Source of the DNA: Streptomyces paludis
GTDB lineage: Bacteria > Actinomycetota > Actinomycetes > Streptomycetales > Streptomycetaceae
Assembly: GCF_003344965.1 (NCBI RefSeq)
Contig: NZ_CP031194.1
Span: 2,852,001-2,916,000 of the forward strand
Direction of reading: 5' to 3'
Length of the DNA stretch: 64,000 nt
In this document: positions 24,859-34,762 of the stretch, one piece after another
Numbering within the stretch: position 1 is the stretch's first letter
Layout of the letters: each line of letters starts with the position of its first letter
Notes under the pieces: model-generated
Database searches by the model: none
What the model was told of the DNA's origin: nothing
Seen by the model: only the letters and a program-made list of their open reading frames with translations
Program-made: the position numbers and the translations under genes

Positions 24859-25386
24859 TCAGCGGTGCAGCGGGAGCAGCATCGTGATGTCGTCGCGGTC
24901 GTCCCCGGGGGCGACCCTGATCGCGTCCGGCACACGGCCGACCTCTTTGTAGCCGCAGGCCGCGTAGAACGTGTCCACGCCCGTGCCGCCCCGGCAGCCG
25001 AGCCGGATCGCCTCGATGCCGTCCAGCCCGCGCGCGGCGTCCGCGACGGCGGCCATCAGGTCGCGGCCGTATCCCTTGCCCTGGTGGCCGGGGTGCACCA
25101 TGACGGTGTAGAGCCAGAGCCAGTGCCGCATCAGCCGGTGGGTGTTGAGCGTGAGGAACGCCGTCGCGGCGACGGCGCCCGTCTCGTCGTACCCGACCAG
25201 CAGCCGGGAGCGGCCCTCGGCCATCGCCGTGAAGTGCTTGAGCAGCTCGGGCCGTATGTCCTCGGGCGTCACGGGCGGTACGAACCCGACGGCGCCGCCC
25301 GCGTTGCTGACGTCCGCCCAGAGGGCGAGCAGTCCGTCGCGCAGGGCGGGGTCCACCGTCGGGTCCAGCTCGAAGATGAGCGCCAT
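24859..25386 (-). CDS. GNAT family N-acetyltransferase
   Basis: 175-aa acetyltransferase. The core motif is VMVHPGHQGKGYGRDLMAAV (residues about 95-114), containing the Q/R-x-x-G-x-G/A acetyl-CoA loop, followed by the YAACGYKEVGRVP motif. The substrate is unknown. It lies 13 bp downstream of mqnE and is probably cotranscribed with it. Confidence 0.88.
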   Translation of the reverse strand: MALIFELDPTVDPALRDGLLALWADVSNAGGAVGFVPPVTPEDIRPELLKHFTAMAEGRSRLLVGYDETGAVAATAFLTLNTHRLMRHWLWLYTVMVHPGHQGKGYGRDLMAAVADAARGLDGIEAIRLGCRGGTGVDTFYAACGYKEVGRVPDAIRVAPGDDRDDITMLLPLHR

Positions 25387-25399
25387 GTCCGGGACCGCC

Positions 25400-26578
25400 T
25401 CAGATCCGCATCGGCTGCGGGGACTCGCGGCGCTCCGCGTCCGGGCCCGGGTACTCGCGGATGATCTCGTACCGGGTGTTGCGCTCGACGGGGCGGAAGC
25501 CGGCGTCGCGGATGAGGTCGAGCAGGTCCTCGCGGCCGAGCTTGTTCGGGGTGCCGTAGTTGTCCGCGTCGTGCGTGATCTTGTACTCGACGACGGAGCC
25601 GTCCATGTCGTCCGCGCCGTGCTGGAGGGCGAGCTGCGCGGTCTGGACGCCGTGCATCACCCAGAAGACCTTGACGTGCGGGACGTTGTCGAAGAGCAGC
25701 CGGGAGACTGCGAAGGTCTTCAGCGCCTCGGCGCCGGTGGCCATCGAGGTCCGTGCCTGGAGGCGGTTGCGGACCTTGCCGTCCTTCATGTCCACGAAGT
25801 CGTGCTGGTAGCGCAGCGGGATGAAGACCTGGAACCCGCCGGTCTCGTCCTGGAGTTCACGCAGCCGCAGGACGTGGTCCACCCGGTGGCGGGGCTCCTC
25901 GATATGCCCGTACAGCATCGTCGCCGGGGTCTTGAGCCCCTTCGAGTGGGCGAGCCGGTGGATACGCGACCAGTCCTCCCAGTGGGTGTTGTGGTCGACG
26001 ATGTGCTGCCGGACCTCCCAGTCGAAGATCTCGGCGCCGCCACCGGTCAGCGACTCCAGACCGGCGTCGATCAGCTCGTCGAGGATCTCGGAGGCGGAGA
26101 GCCCGGAGATCGTCTCGAAGTGGTGGATCTCGGTGGCGGTGAACGCCTTGAGGGAGACCTGCGGGAGGGCTTCCTTGAGCGCGCTGAGCGAGCGCGGGTA
26201 GTAGCGCCACGGCAGCGTCGGGTGCAGGCCGTTGACGATGTGCAGCTCCGTGAGGTTCTCGCCCTCCATCGCCTTGGCGAGGCGGACGGCCTCCTCGATG
26301 CGCATCGTGTACGCGTCCTTCTCGCCCGGCTTGCGCTGGAACGAGCAGTAGGCGCAGGACGCCGTGCACACATTCGTCATGTTGAGGTGACGGTTGACGT
26401 TGAAGTGGACCACGTCACCGTTCTTACGGGTCCGGACCTCGTGCGCGAGGCCGCCGAGCCAGGCCAGGTCGTCGGACTCGTACAGGGCGATGCCGTCCTC
26501 ACGGGTCAGCCGCTCACCGGCCCTGACCTTCTCCTCCAGCTCGCGCTTGCGACCTACATCCTGGACAGATGCAGTCAT
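25400..26578 (-). CDS. mqnE: Aminofutalosine synthase
   Basis: 392-aa radical-SAM enzyme that joins the MqnA product with SAM to form aminofutalosine. The CxxxCxxC cluster motif is TNVCTASCAYC (Cys71, Cys75, Cys78). The GLHPTLPWRYYP and GGFQVFIPLRYQHDF patterns are typical. ATG at 26578 has a GGAGG site; the open frame extends upstream to 26692 without one. It lies downstream of the Lrp-type regulator gene on the same strand. Confidence 0.96.
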   Translation of the reverse strand: MTASVQDVGRKRELEEKVRAGERLTREDGIALYESDDLAWLGGLAHEVRTRKNGDVVHFNVNRHLNMTNVCTASCAYCSFQRKPGEKDAYTMRIEEAVRLAKAMEGENLTELHIVNGLHPTLPWRYYPRSLSALKEALPQVSLKAFTATEIHHFETISGLSASEILDELIDAGLESLTGGGAEIFDWEVRQHIVDHNTHWEDWSRIHRLAHSKGLKTPATMLYGHIEEPRHRVDHVLRLRELQDETGGFQVFIPLRYQHDFVDMKDGKVRNRLQARTSMATGAEALKTFAVSRLLFDNVPHVKVFWVMHGVQTAQLALQHGADDMDGSVVEYKITHDADNYGTPNKLGREDLLDLIRDAGFRPVERNTRYEIIREYPGPDAERRESPQPMRI

Positions 26579-26688
26579 CAGGCCGCCTCCCATACGTCTA
26601 CCAATCGGGCGGTCCGAGCCTACGCCCCCCGACTGACAACGCCCGAGGCGGCCCTCCGACGGCCGACGCGGCCGGGCCCCTCCCCGGC

Positions 26689-27141
26689 TCACTCCTCGGG
26701 CAGTTCACCGACCCGGTTCTCCCACTTCGTGGAGAGAACGATGGTGGTACGCGTCCGGGAGACGCCCTTCGTGCCGCTGAGCCGGCCGATCGTCCGCTCC
26801 AGACCGTCCACGTCACCGGCCCGGACCTTGAGCATGTACGAGTCGTCGCCCGCGATGAACCAGCAGTCCTCGATCTCGCTGAGGTCGCGCATCCGCCGGG
26901 CGACATCCTCGTGGTCGGCCGCGTCCGAGAGGGAGATCCCGATCAGCGCCGTGACACCGAGACCGAGCGAGGCCGAGTCGACGGTGGCGCGGTAGCCGGT
27001 GATGATGCCGGCCGATTCGAGCCGGTTGATCCGGTCGGTGACGCTGGGGCCGGAGAGCCCGACGAGCCTGCCCAGCTCGGCGTACGAGGCCCTGCCGTTC
27101 TCCCTGAGGGCCTGGATGAGCTGCCTGTCCACGGCGTCCAT
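26689..27141 (-). CDS. Lrp/AsnC family transcriptional regulator
   Basis: 150-aa regulator. The N-terminal HTH (residues 1-60: DAVDRQLIQALRENGRASYAELGRLVGLS...) is followed by a RAM ligand-binding domain with VTALIGIS and the IAGDDSYMLKV motif. It may respond to an amino acid. An AT-rich spacer with an inverted repeat upstream suggests autoregulation. Proximity to mqnE and the UbiX-like gene does not prove that it regulates them. Confidence 0.93.
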   Translation of the reverse strand: MDAVDRQLIQALRENGRASYAELGRLVGLSGPSVTDRINRLESAGIITGYRATVDSASLGLGVTALIGISLSDAADHEDVARRMRDLSEIEDCWFIAGDDSYMLKVRAGDVDGLERTIGRLSGTKGVSRTRTTIVLSTKWENRVGELPEE

Positions 27142-27160
27142 ATGGGTTAAAGCCTTCCAT

Positions 27161-27183
27161 TATTCAGCGATCAAGCGAGAATA
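27161..27183. promoter_or_regulatory. Candidate operator/promoter region of the Lrp-type gene
   Basis: TATTC (27161-27165) and GAATA (27179-27183) form an inverted repeat separated by 13 bp in an unusually AT-rich 90-bp spacer between the Lrp-type gene and the UbiX-like gene. Position and symmetry suit autoregulation; the match is short. Confidence 0.35.
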
Positions 27184-27234
27184 CACGGCCAATCTAAGGC
27201 ATGCAGCACGGGATGCCTGCGAATCAGCAGTTTT

Positions 27235-27969
27235 CTAACGGCCGGGGCTCCCGGGAGCCGAGCCGCCGCCCAGCTCCCCCTCCCAGCGGCGGTACAGCCG
27301 GTGCGCCACCCCTGCCGCGTCCAGTACCCGCCCGGCGACGAAATCCACCAGGTCCTGGATACGGGTCGCGCCCGCGTAGAACGCGGGCGACGCCGGCAGT
27401 ACCACGGCGCCCGCCTCGTCCAGCGCCACCAGGTGCTTCAGCGTCTGCCCGTTCAGCGGCGTCTCCCGTACGGCGACCACCAGCGGGCGGCGCTCCTTCA
27501 GGGTCACGCTCGCCGCGCGCTGGAGGAGGTCCTTCGACAGCCCGAGCGCGACCCCGGCCACGCACGCCGTCGACGCGGGCACGATCAGCATCCCCTTGAC
27601 CGGGTACGAGCCGGACGAGGGACCGGCGGCCAGATCCCCGGCGCCCCAGTGCCGTACGCCGTCGCCGTCGAGCCCCACGGGCTCGAAGGTGTCCGGCCTG
27701 CCGTCGGCGCCGCGCGCGAGCCAGGTGCGCAGGTCGTCCCGCCAGTGCGCGTCCCGGTAGGAGATCCCGGTCTCGTCCAGCAGGGTCAGCCGCGAGGCGC
27801 GGCTGACGACGAGGTCGACGCTCTCGCCGGCGTCCAGCAGGCCGCGCAGCACGGCGGCGGCGTACGGCGTCCCGGACGCCCCGGAGACCCCGACGACCCA
27901 GGGCCGCCTGGGCCGGGGCTCCCCGGGCGGTCGGGGGGTGGCGTCGTCTGCGTACGGTCCGGGCTTCAC
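27235..27969 (-). CDS. mqnM: UbiX-like flavin prenyltransferase, likely menaquinone pathway
   Basis: 244-aa UbiX/Pad1-type enzyme that makes prenylated FMN for a partner UbiD decarboxylase. The Gly-rich GVSGASGTPYA (near residue 27), a flavin-contact serine region and the late LPASPAFYAG motif are present. It is longer than average because of a Pro-rich N-terminus and an insert around residues 80-115. The UbiD-family partner lies 1.7 kb away (29663-31114) on the same strand. In the futalosine pathway this pair (MqnM/MqnL) handles decarboxylation of the naphthoate intermediate. Confidence 0.85.
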   Translation of the reverse strand: MKPGPYADDATPRPPGEPRPRRPWVVGVSGASGTPYAAAVLRGLLDAGESVDLVVSRASRLTLLDETGISYRDAHWRDDLRTWLARGADGRPDTFEPVGLDGDGVRHWGAGDLAAGPSSGSYPVKGMLIVPASTACVAGVALGLSKDLLQRAASVTLKERRPLVVAVRETPLNGQTLKHLVALDEAGAVVLPASPAFYAGATRIQDLVDFVAGRVLDAAGVAHRLYRRWEGELGGGSAPGSPGR

Positions 27970-28103
27970 GCGTCCGAGCCTATCCGGCGGCCCCGGGCCG
28001 GAACCGAGAGCCGTCCCCCGGACGTTGGAAGGGGGAGAGAAGCGGGAAGAGAAGCGGGAGAAGAGAGAAGCCGGAGGAGACGGAATCCGGCGAGGGGGCC
28101 CTG

Positions 28104-28727
28104 ATGCCGTATCCGAATCGCACCATCGACCATTCGACCCCGCGGGGGCGCACCTCCCGCATGAAGGCCGCCGCCGGCGTGATGATCGGCTGGGTGGCGC
28201 TGCTCTGGGTGCTGGAGGCGTTCAACAGCGCGACGGGCTCGCTGACGACGTACGGACTGAGTCCGCGCGAGGTCGGTGAGCTGCGCGATGTGATCCCGAT
28301 GGCCTTCCTGCACCACGGCTTCGACCACCTCATGTCGAACACCGTGCCGCTGCTGATCCTCGGCTTCCTCGCGGCGCTGACGGGCCTGCGCCGGTTCGCC
28401 GCCGTGGTGCTGACGATCATGATCGTCGGCGGTCTGGGCGTCTGGCTCACCGCCGCGGACAACACCGTCACGGCGGGCGCCTCCGGAGTCGTCTTCGGCC
28501 TGCTCGGCTATCTCCTGGTCCGCGGCTTCGTGGACCGCAACGCGGTGGACATCGTCACCGGCCTGCTGGTGCTCCTCTTCTACGGCTCGGCCCTGTGGGG
28601 CGTCCTGCCGACCAACTCGGCGGTCAGCTGGCAGGGCCATCTCTTCGGCCTGATCGGCGGGGTGATGGCGGCGTTCATGTTCCGCCGCGAGGCCCCGCTG
28701 AACGAGCGGATAACCGGCCGCGGCTGA
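28104..28727 (+). CDS. Rhomboid family intramembrane serine protease
   Basis: 207-aa membrane protease with about six helices. The catalytic dyad is Ser127 in TAGASGVVFG and His179 in WQGHLFG, and the HGFDHLMSNT motif (residues 71-80) supplies the conserved HxxxN. It cleaves membrane proteins within the bilayer; the target is unknown. It is divergent from the UbiX-like gene and convergent with mqnP. Confidence 0.92.
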   Translation: MPYPNRTIDHSTPRGRTSRMKAAAGVMIGWVALLWVLEAFNSATGSLTTYGLSPREVGELRDVIPMAFLHHGFDHLMSNTVPLLILGFLAALTGLRRFAAVVLTIMIVGGLGVWLTAADNTVTAGASGVVFGLLGYLLVRGFVDRNAVDIVTGLLVLLFYGSALWGVLPTNSAVSWQGHLFGLIGGVMAAFMFRREAPLNERITGRG

Positions 28728-28734
28728 GCGCGCG

Positions 28735-28757
28735 GCCGGGCCCGGCTCGGGCCCGGC
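28735..28757. terminator. Bidirectional terminator between rhomboid and mqnP genes
   Basis: GCCGGGCCCG (28735-28744) pairs with CGGGCCCGGC (28748-28757) around a 3-nt loop, centred between the two convergent stop codons. Confidence 0.8.
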
Positions 28758-28760
28758 CGG

Positions 28761-29666
28761 CTACACGCCCAGACCGCGGACGGCCAGGTCGAGAAGCGCG
28801 CACACGAAGAGAGCTATGCCGATGAAGCCGTTGACCGTGAAGAAGGCACGGTTCAGCCGGGACAGATCGTGCGGCTTGACGATGGTGTGCTCGTAGAGGA
28901 ACGCGGCGGCGACGATCACCAGACCGGCCCAGAAGAACGCGCCGGCGCCGGTGGCCAGGGCGTACCAGACCAGCAGCGCCATGGTGACGGCGTGGCAGCC
29001 GCGGGCGCCGTACAGGGCCGCCGGGACGCCGAAGCGGGCCGGGACGGACAGGACGCCGTGCGCGCGGTCCGCCTGGACGTCCTGGCAGGCGAAGATCAGG
29101 TCGAAGCCGCCGATCCACACCCCGACCGCCAGCCCGAGGATCACCGCCTCCCACGACCAGCTCCCGGTCACCGCCAGCCAGGCGCCGACCGGGCCCATGG
29201 CCTGCGCGATGCCGAGGATGGCGTGCGGGTAGTGGGTGAACCTCTTGCCGTACGGATAGACCACCATCGGGACGACGGCGACCGGCGCCAGCGCGAGACA
29301 GAGCGGGTTGAGCGCCGCCGCCGCGCCCAGGAAGACGGCGAGGGCGACCAGCGCCCCGGTCCACGCGGACCGTACCGACACGGCGCCCGTCACCAGCTCG
29401 CGGCCGGCCGTGCGCGGGTTACGGGCGTCGATCTCGCGGTCGATGATCCGGTTGCAGGCCATCGCGAACGTACGGAGGCCGACCATGGCGACCGTGACCA
29501 GCAGCAGCCGCAGCCAGTGGACGGTGCCGTCCAGCCGGAACATCGCGGTCAGCGCGGCGATATAGGCGAACGGCAGGGCGAAGACCGAGTGCTCGATCAT
29601 CACCAGCCGCAGAAATCCCCTGGTCCGGCCGGGTGGCCGCGGCAGGGCCGCGGCGGCGCTGGTCAC
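28761..29666 (-). CDS. mqnP: UbiA-family prenyltransferase of menaquinone synthesis
   Basis: 301-aa membrane enzyme that attaches the polyprenyl chain to the naphthoquinone nucleus. The first Asp-rich site is [22 protein letters not shown] (around residues 69-90) and the second is [14 protein letters not shown] (around 196-209). About eight helices are visible. The GTG start at 29666 overlaps the UbiD-like gene by 4 bp (GTGA), tying the two steps together. Confidence 0.92.
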   Translation of the reverse strand: MTSAAAALPRPPGRTRGFLRLVMIEHSVFALPFAYIAALTAMFRLDGTVHWLRLLLVTVAMVGLRTFAMACNRIIDREIDARNPRTAGRELVTGAVSVRSAWTGALVALAVFLGAAAALNPLCLALAPVAVVPMVVYPYGKRFTHYPHAILGIAQAMGPVGAWLAVTGSWSWEAVILGLAVGVWIGGFDLIFACQDVQADRAHGVLSVPARFGVPAALYGARGCHAVTMALLVWYALATGAGAFFWAGLVIVAAAFLYEHTIVKPHDLSRLNRAFFTVNGFIGIALFVCALLDLAVRGLGV

Positions 29667-31114
29667 AGGCCGTACTCCCGCCAGCGGCGGTCGACCTTGG
29701 CCGCCGTCTCCGGATCGGACTCGACCATCTCCGGCCAGCCCCCGTCCCGGGTGTAGCCCTCCTCGGGCAGCTTGCGGGTCGCGTCGATCCCCGCCTTGCC
29801 GCCCCAGAACTGCTGGTAGGAGGAGTGGTCGAGATGGTCGACCGGGCCCTCCACGACGGTGAGGTCGCGCGCGTAGTCCGTGTTCCCCAGCGCCCGCCAG
29901 GACACCTCGTGCAGATCGTGGACATCGCAGTCCGCGTCGACCACCACGATCAGCTTGGTCAGCGACATCATGTGCGCGCCCCAGATCGCGTGCATCACCT
30001 TCTGCGCGTGCTTGGGGTACTTCTTGTCGATCGAGATGATCGCGCAGTTGTGGAAGCCGCCCGACTCGGGCAGGTGGTAGTCCACGATGTCCGGCACGAT
30101 GATCTTGAGCAGCGGCAGGAAGAAGCGTTCCGTCGCGCGGCCCAGCGGCCCGTCCTCGGTCGGCGGCCGGCCGACCACGATCGACTGGAGCAGCGGCTTC
30201 TTCCGCATCGTCACACAGTCGATGGTGAGCGCCGGGAACTCCTCCTGGGGCGTGTAGAAGCCGGTGTGGTCGCCGAACGGGCCCTCGGGCAGTGTCTTGC
30301 CCGGTTCGAGCCAGCCCTCGATGACGACCTCGGCGTGGGCGGGCACCTGGAGCGGCACGGTCTTGCAGTCGACCATCTCGATCCGGCGGCCCTGCACGAA
30401 GCCCGCGAAGAGGTACTCGTCGATATCGCCCGGCAGCGGCGCCGTCGACGCGTAGGTCACCGCGGGCGGACAGCCGAACGCGATCGCGACGGGCAGCCGC
30501 TCGCCGCGCTTGGCGGCCACCGCGTAGTGGTTGCGGCTGTCCTTGTGGATCTGCCAGTGCATGCCGATGGTGCGTCGGTCGTGGCGCTGGAGCCGGTAGA
30601 GCCCGAGGTTGCGGATGCCGGTCTCGGGGTGCTTGGTGTGTGTGAGCCCGAGGTTGAAGAAGGAGCCGCCGTCCTCCGGCCAGGTGAAGAGCGCGGGCAG
30701 CTGGTCCAGGTCCACGTCGTCCCCGGTGAGGACCACTTCCTGGACCGGCGCGTCCTTGATCTTCTTCGGCGGTACATGGGTCATCGCCCCGAGCTTGCCG
30801 AACGCCTCGCGCACCCCGATGAAGCCCTGCGGCAGCTCGGGCTTGAGCAGCCCGCCGATCTTGTCGCTGATGTCGGTGTACGCGTTCAGCCCGAGGGCCT
30901 TCAGCAGCCGGCGGTCCGTGCCGTACACGTTCATCGCCAGCGGCATGGACGAGCCGCGTACGTTCTCGAAGAGGAGCGCGGGCCCGCCGGCCTTGTTGAC
31001 CCGGTCGACGATCTCCCCGACTTCCAGATGGGGGTCGACTTCGGCCTTGATGCGCTTGAGGTCGCCGTCGCGCTCAAGCGCCCTGAGGAGCGAGCGAAGA
31101 TCGTCGTAAGCCAT
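29663..31114 (-). CDS. mqnL: UbiD-family decarboxylase of menaquinone synthesis
   Basis: 483-aa UbiD-type decarboxylase that needs prenylated FMN. The family stretches [33 protein letters not shown] and the acidic E-x-x-x-E type active-site region are present. The context (mqnP overlapping, UbiX-like gene nearby) argues for the futalosine-pathway decarboxylase rather than a general aromatic one. It is divergent from the PLDc_N gene. Confidence 0.9.
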   Translation of the reverse strand: MAYDDLRSLLRALERDGDLKRIKAEVDPHLEVGEIVDRVNKAGGPALLFENVRGSSMPLAMNVYGTDRRLLKALGLNAYTDISDKIGGLLKPELPQGFIGVREAFGKLGAMTHVPPKKIKDAPVQEVVLTGDDVDLDQLPALFTWPEDGGSFFNLGLTHTKHPETGIRNLGLYRLQRHDRRTIGMHWQIHKDSRNHYAVAAKRGERLPVAIAFGCPPAVTYASTAPLPGDIDEYLFAGFVQGRRIEMVDCKTVPLQVPAHAEVVIEGWLEPGKTLPEGPFGDHTGFYTPQEEFPALTIDCVTMRKKPLLQSIVVGRPPTEDGPLGRATERFFLPLLKIIVPDIVDYHLPESGGFHNCAIISIDKKYPKHAQKVMHAIWGAHMMSLTKLIVVVDADCDVHDLHEVSWRALGNTDYARDLTVVEGPVDHLDHSSYQQFWGGKAGIDATRKLPEEGYTRDGGWPEMVESDPETAAKVDRRWREYGL

Positions 31115-31240
31115 GCGCTCCAGTGTGTCATCCTCCCCGGCGGCTTCCGCCGGGGGCGGTACTCCGGGCGCACTCGCTACTCTGGACGTTCAGGGGGGCC
31201 GTTCACCCGGTCTCGATCTCCAAGCGCAGGGGGGACCTCC

Positions 31241-31681
31241 ATGCTGCGGGTGCTGATGTTTCTGGTGCCGCTGGCTCTCAGCATCTACGCCTTCATCGAC
31301 TGCATCACCACCGATGAGAAGGAGATCCGCTTTCTCCCGAAGCCCATCTGGGCCATCCTGGTGCTGCTCTTCCCGCTGGTCGGCTCCATCTCCTGGCTGA
31401 TCGTCGGCCGGGACCGTACGTCGGCGGTGCGCCGCGGCGGCTGGGTCGCGCCGGACGACAACCCGGAGTTCCTGAAGTCCCTCAAGGACGAGAAGGACCC
31501 CGGAAAGCCGGAGAAGGACGCGAAGAACACCAAGGACGCGAAAGGCGCCAAGGACGCCGAGGATTCCGACGACTCCTCGCACCTGGCGCAGTGGGAAGCG
31601 GACCTGCGCCGCCGCGAGGAGGAGATCGAGCGCCGTGAGAAAGGCGGCGGCAGCGCGGACGACGTCCCGCCCAAGGCGTGA
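31241..31681 (+). CDS. PLDc_N domain membrane protein
   Basis: 146-aa protein. Two N-terminal helices (about residues 3-20 and 35-58) carry the PLDc_N pattern: IDCITTDE, then [27 protein letters not shown] highly charged Lys/Asp/Glu tail with a coiled coil follows ([13 protein letters not shown]). PLDc_N proteins are small membrane proteins of unknown function and have no phospholipase domain. ATG at 31241 follows GGGGGACC. A strong terminator lies directly after. Confidence 0.88.
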   Translation: MLRVLMFLVPLALSIYAFIDCITTDEKEIRFLPKPIWAILVLLFPLVGSISWLIVGRDRTSAVRRGGWVAPDDNPEFLKSLKDEKDPGKPEKDAKNTKDAKGAKDAEDSDDSSHLAQWEADLRRREEEIERREKGGGSADDVPPKA

Positions 31682-31700
31682 TCGCGAGTCATCGCACGCG

Positions 31701-31746
31701 ACAGAAGAGGCGCCCCCGGAGAAGGAACCGGGGGCGCCTCTTCTGT
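31701..31746. terminator. Very strong bidirectional terminator
   Basis: ACAGAAGAGGCGCCCCCGG (31701-31719) is fully complementary to 31728-31746, a 19-bp perfect stem with an 8-nt loop. It lies between the convergent PLDc_N and ccsB genes. Confidence 0.95.
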
Positions 31747-31798
31747 TGCGTGTGCTCCACGCCTGTTATGCGCGCTCTGCTTATGCGCGCTCCAGGCG

Positions 31799-32896
31799 TC
31801 AAACTCCCGCGTACGAGTGTTTTCCGCTGACGAAGATGTTGACGCCGTAGTAGTTGAACAGCCAGCAGCCGAAGGCGATCAGGGCCAGATAGGCGGCCTT
31901 GCGGCCCTTCCACCCGGCCGTGGCGCGGGCGTGCAGATACGCGGCGTACGCGACCCAGGTGATGAAGGACCAGACCTCCTTGGGGTCCCAGCCCCAGTAG
32001 CGGCCCCAGGCGTCGCCCGCCCAGATCGCGCCCGCGATGATCGTGAACGTCCAGAGCGGGAAGACGGCGGCGTTGACGCGGTACCCGAACTTGTCGAGCG
32101 TCGCGGACGCCGGGAGCCGCTCCATGACGGACGTGGCGAACGCGCCAGGCTTCTCCCCGGCGGCGAGCTTCGTCTCGTACCGCTCGCGGAAGAGGTAGAG
32201 CACCGTGGCGGCGGCGCCGACGTAGAAGACGGCGCCGCAGAAGATCGCGGTGGAGACGTGGATCCACAGCCAGTACGAGTGGAGCGCGGGCACGAGCTGG
32301 TCGCTGGCCGTGTACAGGACGGTGACGGCGAGGCCCAGGTCGAGCAGGACCGTCGTGATGAGCGGCAGCCCGAGCCAGCGGACGTTCTTCTTCATCACCA
32401 GGAACGTGAGGTAGACGGTCACGGCGACCGTCGAGAAGGTGATGTTGAACTCGTACATGTTGCCCCACGGCGCCCGTTGCACGGACAGCGCGCGGGTGAC
32501 CACGCCCGCGGCCTCGACGGCCCAGGCGAGGACGGTGAGGGAGATCGCGATACGGCCGTAGAGATCGCCCTGTTCGTCGCCGCCGGCCGCGCCGGGGCCG
32601 TCCGGGATGTCGCGGGTGCCGGGCGCGGCGCGGGTGATGATCTTCGGCCGGTCCAGGACGGCCGTACCGCCCTTCACCGCCGCGGCGTCCGCGCGCGCGG
32701 GTTTGCGGGCGCCCGGGGCCGTCTTGGCGCCGCCGGTGATGGCCGCGGCCGTTCTGGCGACCTTGGAGCGGCTGCCGAACAGCCACTCGGCGATATGCGC
32801 GAAGAAGGCCAGCAGGTAGACGGCCATCGACGAGTAGATCAGCACATTGCTGGTGCTTGCCAGGCTCTCATTGGTTGCTGCGGCGGCGAGATTCAC
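31799..32896 (-). CDS. ccsB: Cytochrome c biogenesis protein CcsB (heme handling)
   Basis: 365-aa polytopic protein that works with ResB to bring heme to apocytochrome c outside the cell (system II). The tryptophan-rich heme-binding loop is WGRYWGWDPKEVWSFITW, and conserved histidines sit in RALSVQRAPWGNMYEF context helices and in SYWLWIHVSTA. An Ala-rich cytoplasmic insert follows helix 1. It overlaps resB by 4 bp and is the last gene of the ccs run. Confidence 0.94.
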   Translation of the reverse strand: MNLAAAATNESLASTSNVLIYSSMAVYLLAFFAHIAEWLFGSRSKVARTAAAITGGAKTAPGARKPARADAAAVKGGTAVLDRPKIITRAAPGTRDIPDGPGAAGGDEQGDLYGRIAISLTVLAWAVEAAGVVTRALSVQRAPWGNMYEFNITFSTVAVTVYLTFLVMKKNVRWLGLPLITTVLLDLGLAVTVLYTASDQLVPALHSYWLWIHVSTAIFCGAVFYVGAAATVLYLFRERYETKLAAGEKPGAFATSVMERLPASATLDKFGYRVNAAVFPLWTFTIIAGAIWAGDAWGRYWGWDPKEVWSFITWVAYAAYLHARATAGWKGRKAAYLALIAFGCWLFNYYGVNIFVSGKHSYAGV

Positions 32897-34758
32897 TTCT
32901 CGGCCCCTCCGGCATTCTCTTCTCGGGACTCTGCGGATGCTGCGGATTCGGCGGACTCGGCCGATTTGGCGGACTCGGCAGGTTCAGCCGGTTCGGCGGG
33001 CTCGGGCGCGGTGGGCGCCTTCGCGTGGAGGGCGTAGGCCAGCTCGCCCAGTTCCTCGGGGAGCTTGGCGGACTCGCTGCGGCCCAGTCCCGCCATCTCG
33101 ACCACGGTGACGCCGTCGGCGCCCCGTACCGTACGGACCCAGATCCGGCGCCGCTGGATGAAGAGCGAGCCCGCGAGCCCCACGATGGCGGCGATGGCCC
33201 CGGTGAGCGCCCACGCGTCGCCGGGCTGGTGGGTGATCTGGAAGCTCGCCCACTCCTTGACGCCCTTCTCGAAGGTGATCGAGCCGGCGCCGTCGGGCAG
33301 GGTGAGCTTGTCGCCCGGCAGCAGGGTCTTCTTCAGGACATTGCCCTTGGCGTCCTTGAAGGCGGTCAGCTTGCGGGTGTTGAGCTGGTAGACGTTCTGC
33401 GGCAGTCCAGCGTCGACGCCCAGGTCACCGTGGTACGCGCCGATGTTGAGCACCGGGAAGTCGAGCGCGGGGAAGCGGGAGAACATCTGCCCGGAGCCCT
33501 TGCCGCCGTAGGTCGGCACGAAGAACGCGGCGAAGCCCAGCTGGTCCTTCTTGCCGTTCTTGTCGCGGTAGCCGTCCATCACCTTGATGGCGCCCGTGGA
33601 CGAGATGTTGTTGTCGATGGGCAGCAGCGGGACCGCGCCGGAGAAGACCACCTTGCCCTTGCCGTCCCGGACGGTGACGACGGGCGCGTAGCCGTGGGCG
33701 ATCAGATAGACCTTCGAGCCGTCCACCACCAGGGGCTTGTTGACCTTGATGACCGCCTTGCGGTCCTCGGCGTCCGGGCCGTCCGCGTAGTTGACGTGGG
33801 CCTCGAAGGTCCGGGGGGTGCCGAGCTGCGGGCCGCTGCGTTCGTACGTCGCGGTGAACTTCTCCAGGTTGAAGCTGAACGGCGCGAGGTCCTCCGTGCT
33901 GAACAGGGAGCCCGACTTGAAGTCGTCGTACTGCGTGAGCGTGTTGGCGAAGCCGTCGCCCTCGACGATCAGTTTGCCGCCCTCGGACTTGAAGAGCTGT
34001 CCGGAGGCGAAGGCGATCAGCAGCACGATGAGCGCGATGTGGAAGGAGAGGTTCCCCGCCTCGCGGAGATAGCCCTTCTCGGCGGCGACGGCGTCCCCGA
34101 CGGTGTGGGCGCGGTAGCGGCGCTTCCGGAGGATCGCGAGCGCGGCCTCCCTGGCCGCCTCCGGCTCCGCCGTCGTACGCCAGGTGGTGTACGCGGGCAG
34201 CCGGGTGAGGCGCCGGGGGGCGCCCGGCGGACGGCCGCGGAGCTGACCGACGAACTGCCAGGTGCGCGGGACGATACAGCCGATGAGCGAGATGAACAGC
34301 AGGATGTAGATCGCGGAGAACCACACCGAGCTGTAGACGTTGAAGAGCTGGAGCTTGTCGTAGAGCGGGGCGAGGGTCTCGTGCCGGTCCCGGAACGCCT
34401 GGACCTTCAGCTCGTCGATGCTGGTCTGCGGGATCAGCGAGCCGGGGATGGAGCCGAGGGAGAGCAGGAAGAGCAGGATCAGCGCGACGCGCATCGAGGT
34501 CAGCTGCCGCCAGAACCAGCGGATCCAGCCGATGATCCCGAGGGTGGGGCCACCGATGACATCGCTGTCGCCGGCGCCGGCGCGGTCCGCGGCGCCGTCG
34601 GCGCCCGTACCCTCCTCGCGTGGCGCGGTGGAGAGGCGGGCGCCCGCGTCACTGAAGTCCCGGGCGTCCTGCGCGGCGCTCGTACCGTCCGCTGCGTTCG
34701 TACCGTCGGCGGCGTCCGTGCCGTCGGGCGCTGTGTCGCTCGTCGAAGCCTTGCTCAT
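32893..34758 (-). CDS. resB: ResB family cytochrome c biogenesis protein
   Basis: 621-aa membrane protein, partner of CcsB. After a Thr/Ala/Asp-rich N-terminal region come helices at about residues 75-100 and 130-155, then a third near 225. A large extracytoplasmic domain and a final helix near residue 530 precede a low-complexity Ala/Glu/Ser tail. The ALILLFLLSLGSIPGSLIPQ segment is a ResB hallmark. It begins 4 bp after ccdA and overlaps ccsB. Confidence 0.93.
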   Translation of the reverse strand: MSKASTSDTAPDGTDAADGTNAADGTSAAQDARDFSDAGARLSTAPREEGTGADGAADRAGAGDSDVIGGPTLGIIGWIRWFWRQLTSMRVALILLFLLSLGSIPGSLIPQTSIDELKVQAFRDRHETLAPLYDKLQLFNVYSSVWFSAIYILLFISLIGCIVPRTWQFVGQLRGRPPGAPRRLTRLPAYTTWRTTAEPEAAREAALAILRKRRYRAHTVGDAVAAEKGYLREAGNLSFHIALIVLLIAFASGQLFKSEGGKLIVEGDGFANTLTQYDDFKSGSLFSTEDLAPFSFNLEKFTATYERSGPQLGTPRTFEAHVNYADGPDAEDRKAVIKVNKPLVVDGSKVYLIAHGYAPVVTVRDGKGKVVFSGAVPLLPIDNNISSTGAIKVMDGYRDKNGKKDQLGFAAFFVPTYGGKGSGQMFSRFPALDFPVLNIGAYHGDLGVDAGLPQNVYQLNTRKLTAFKDAKGNVLKKTLLPGDKLTLPDGAGSITFEKGVKEWASFQITHQPGDAWALTGAIAAIVGLAGSLFIQRRRIWVRTVRGADGVTVVEMAGLGRSESAKLPEELGELAYALHAKAPTAPEPAEPAEPAESAKSAESAESAASAESREENAGGAEK

Positions 34759-34762
34759 GGAA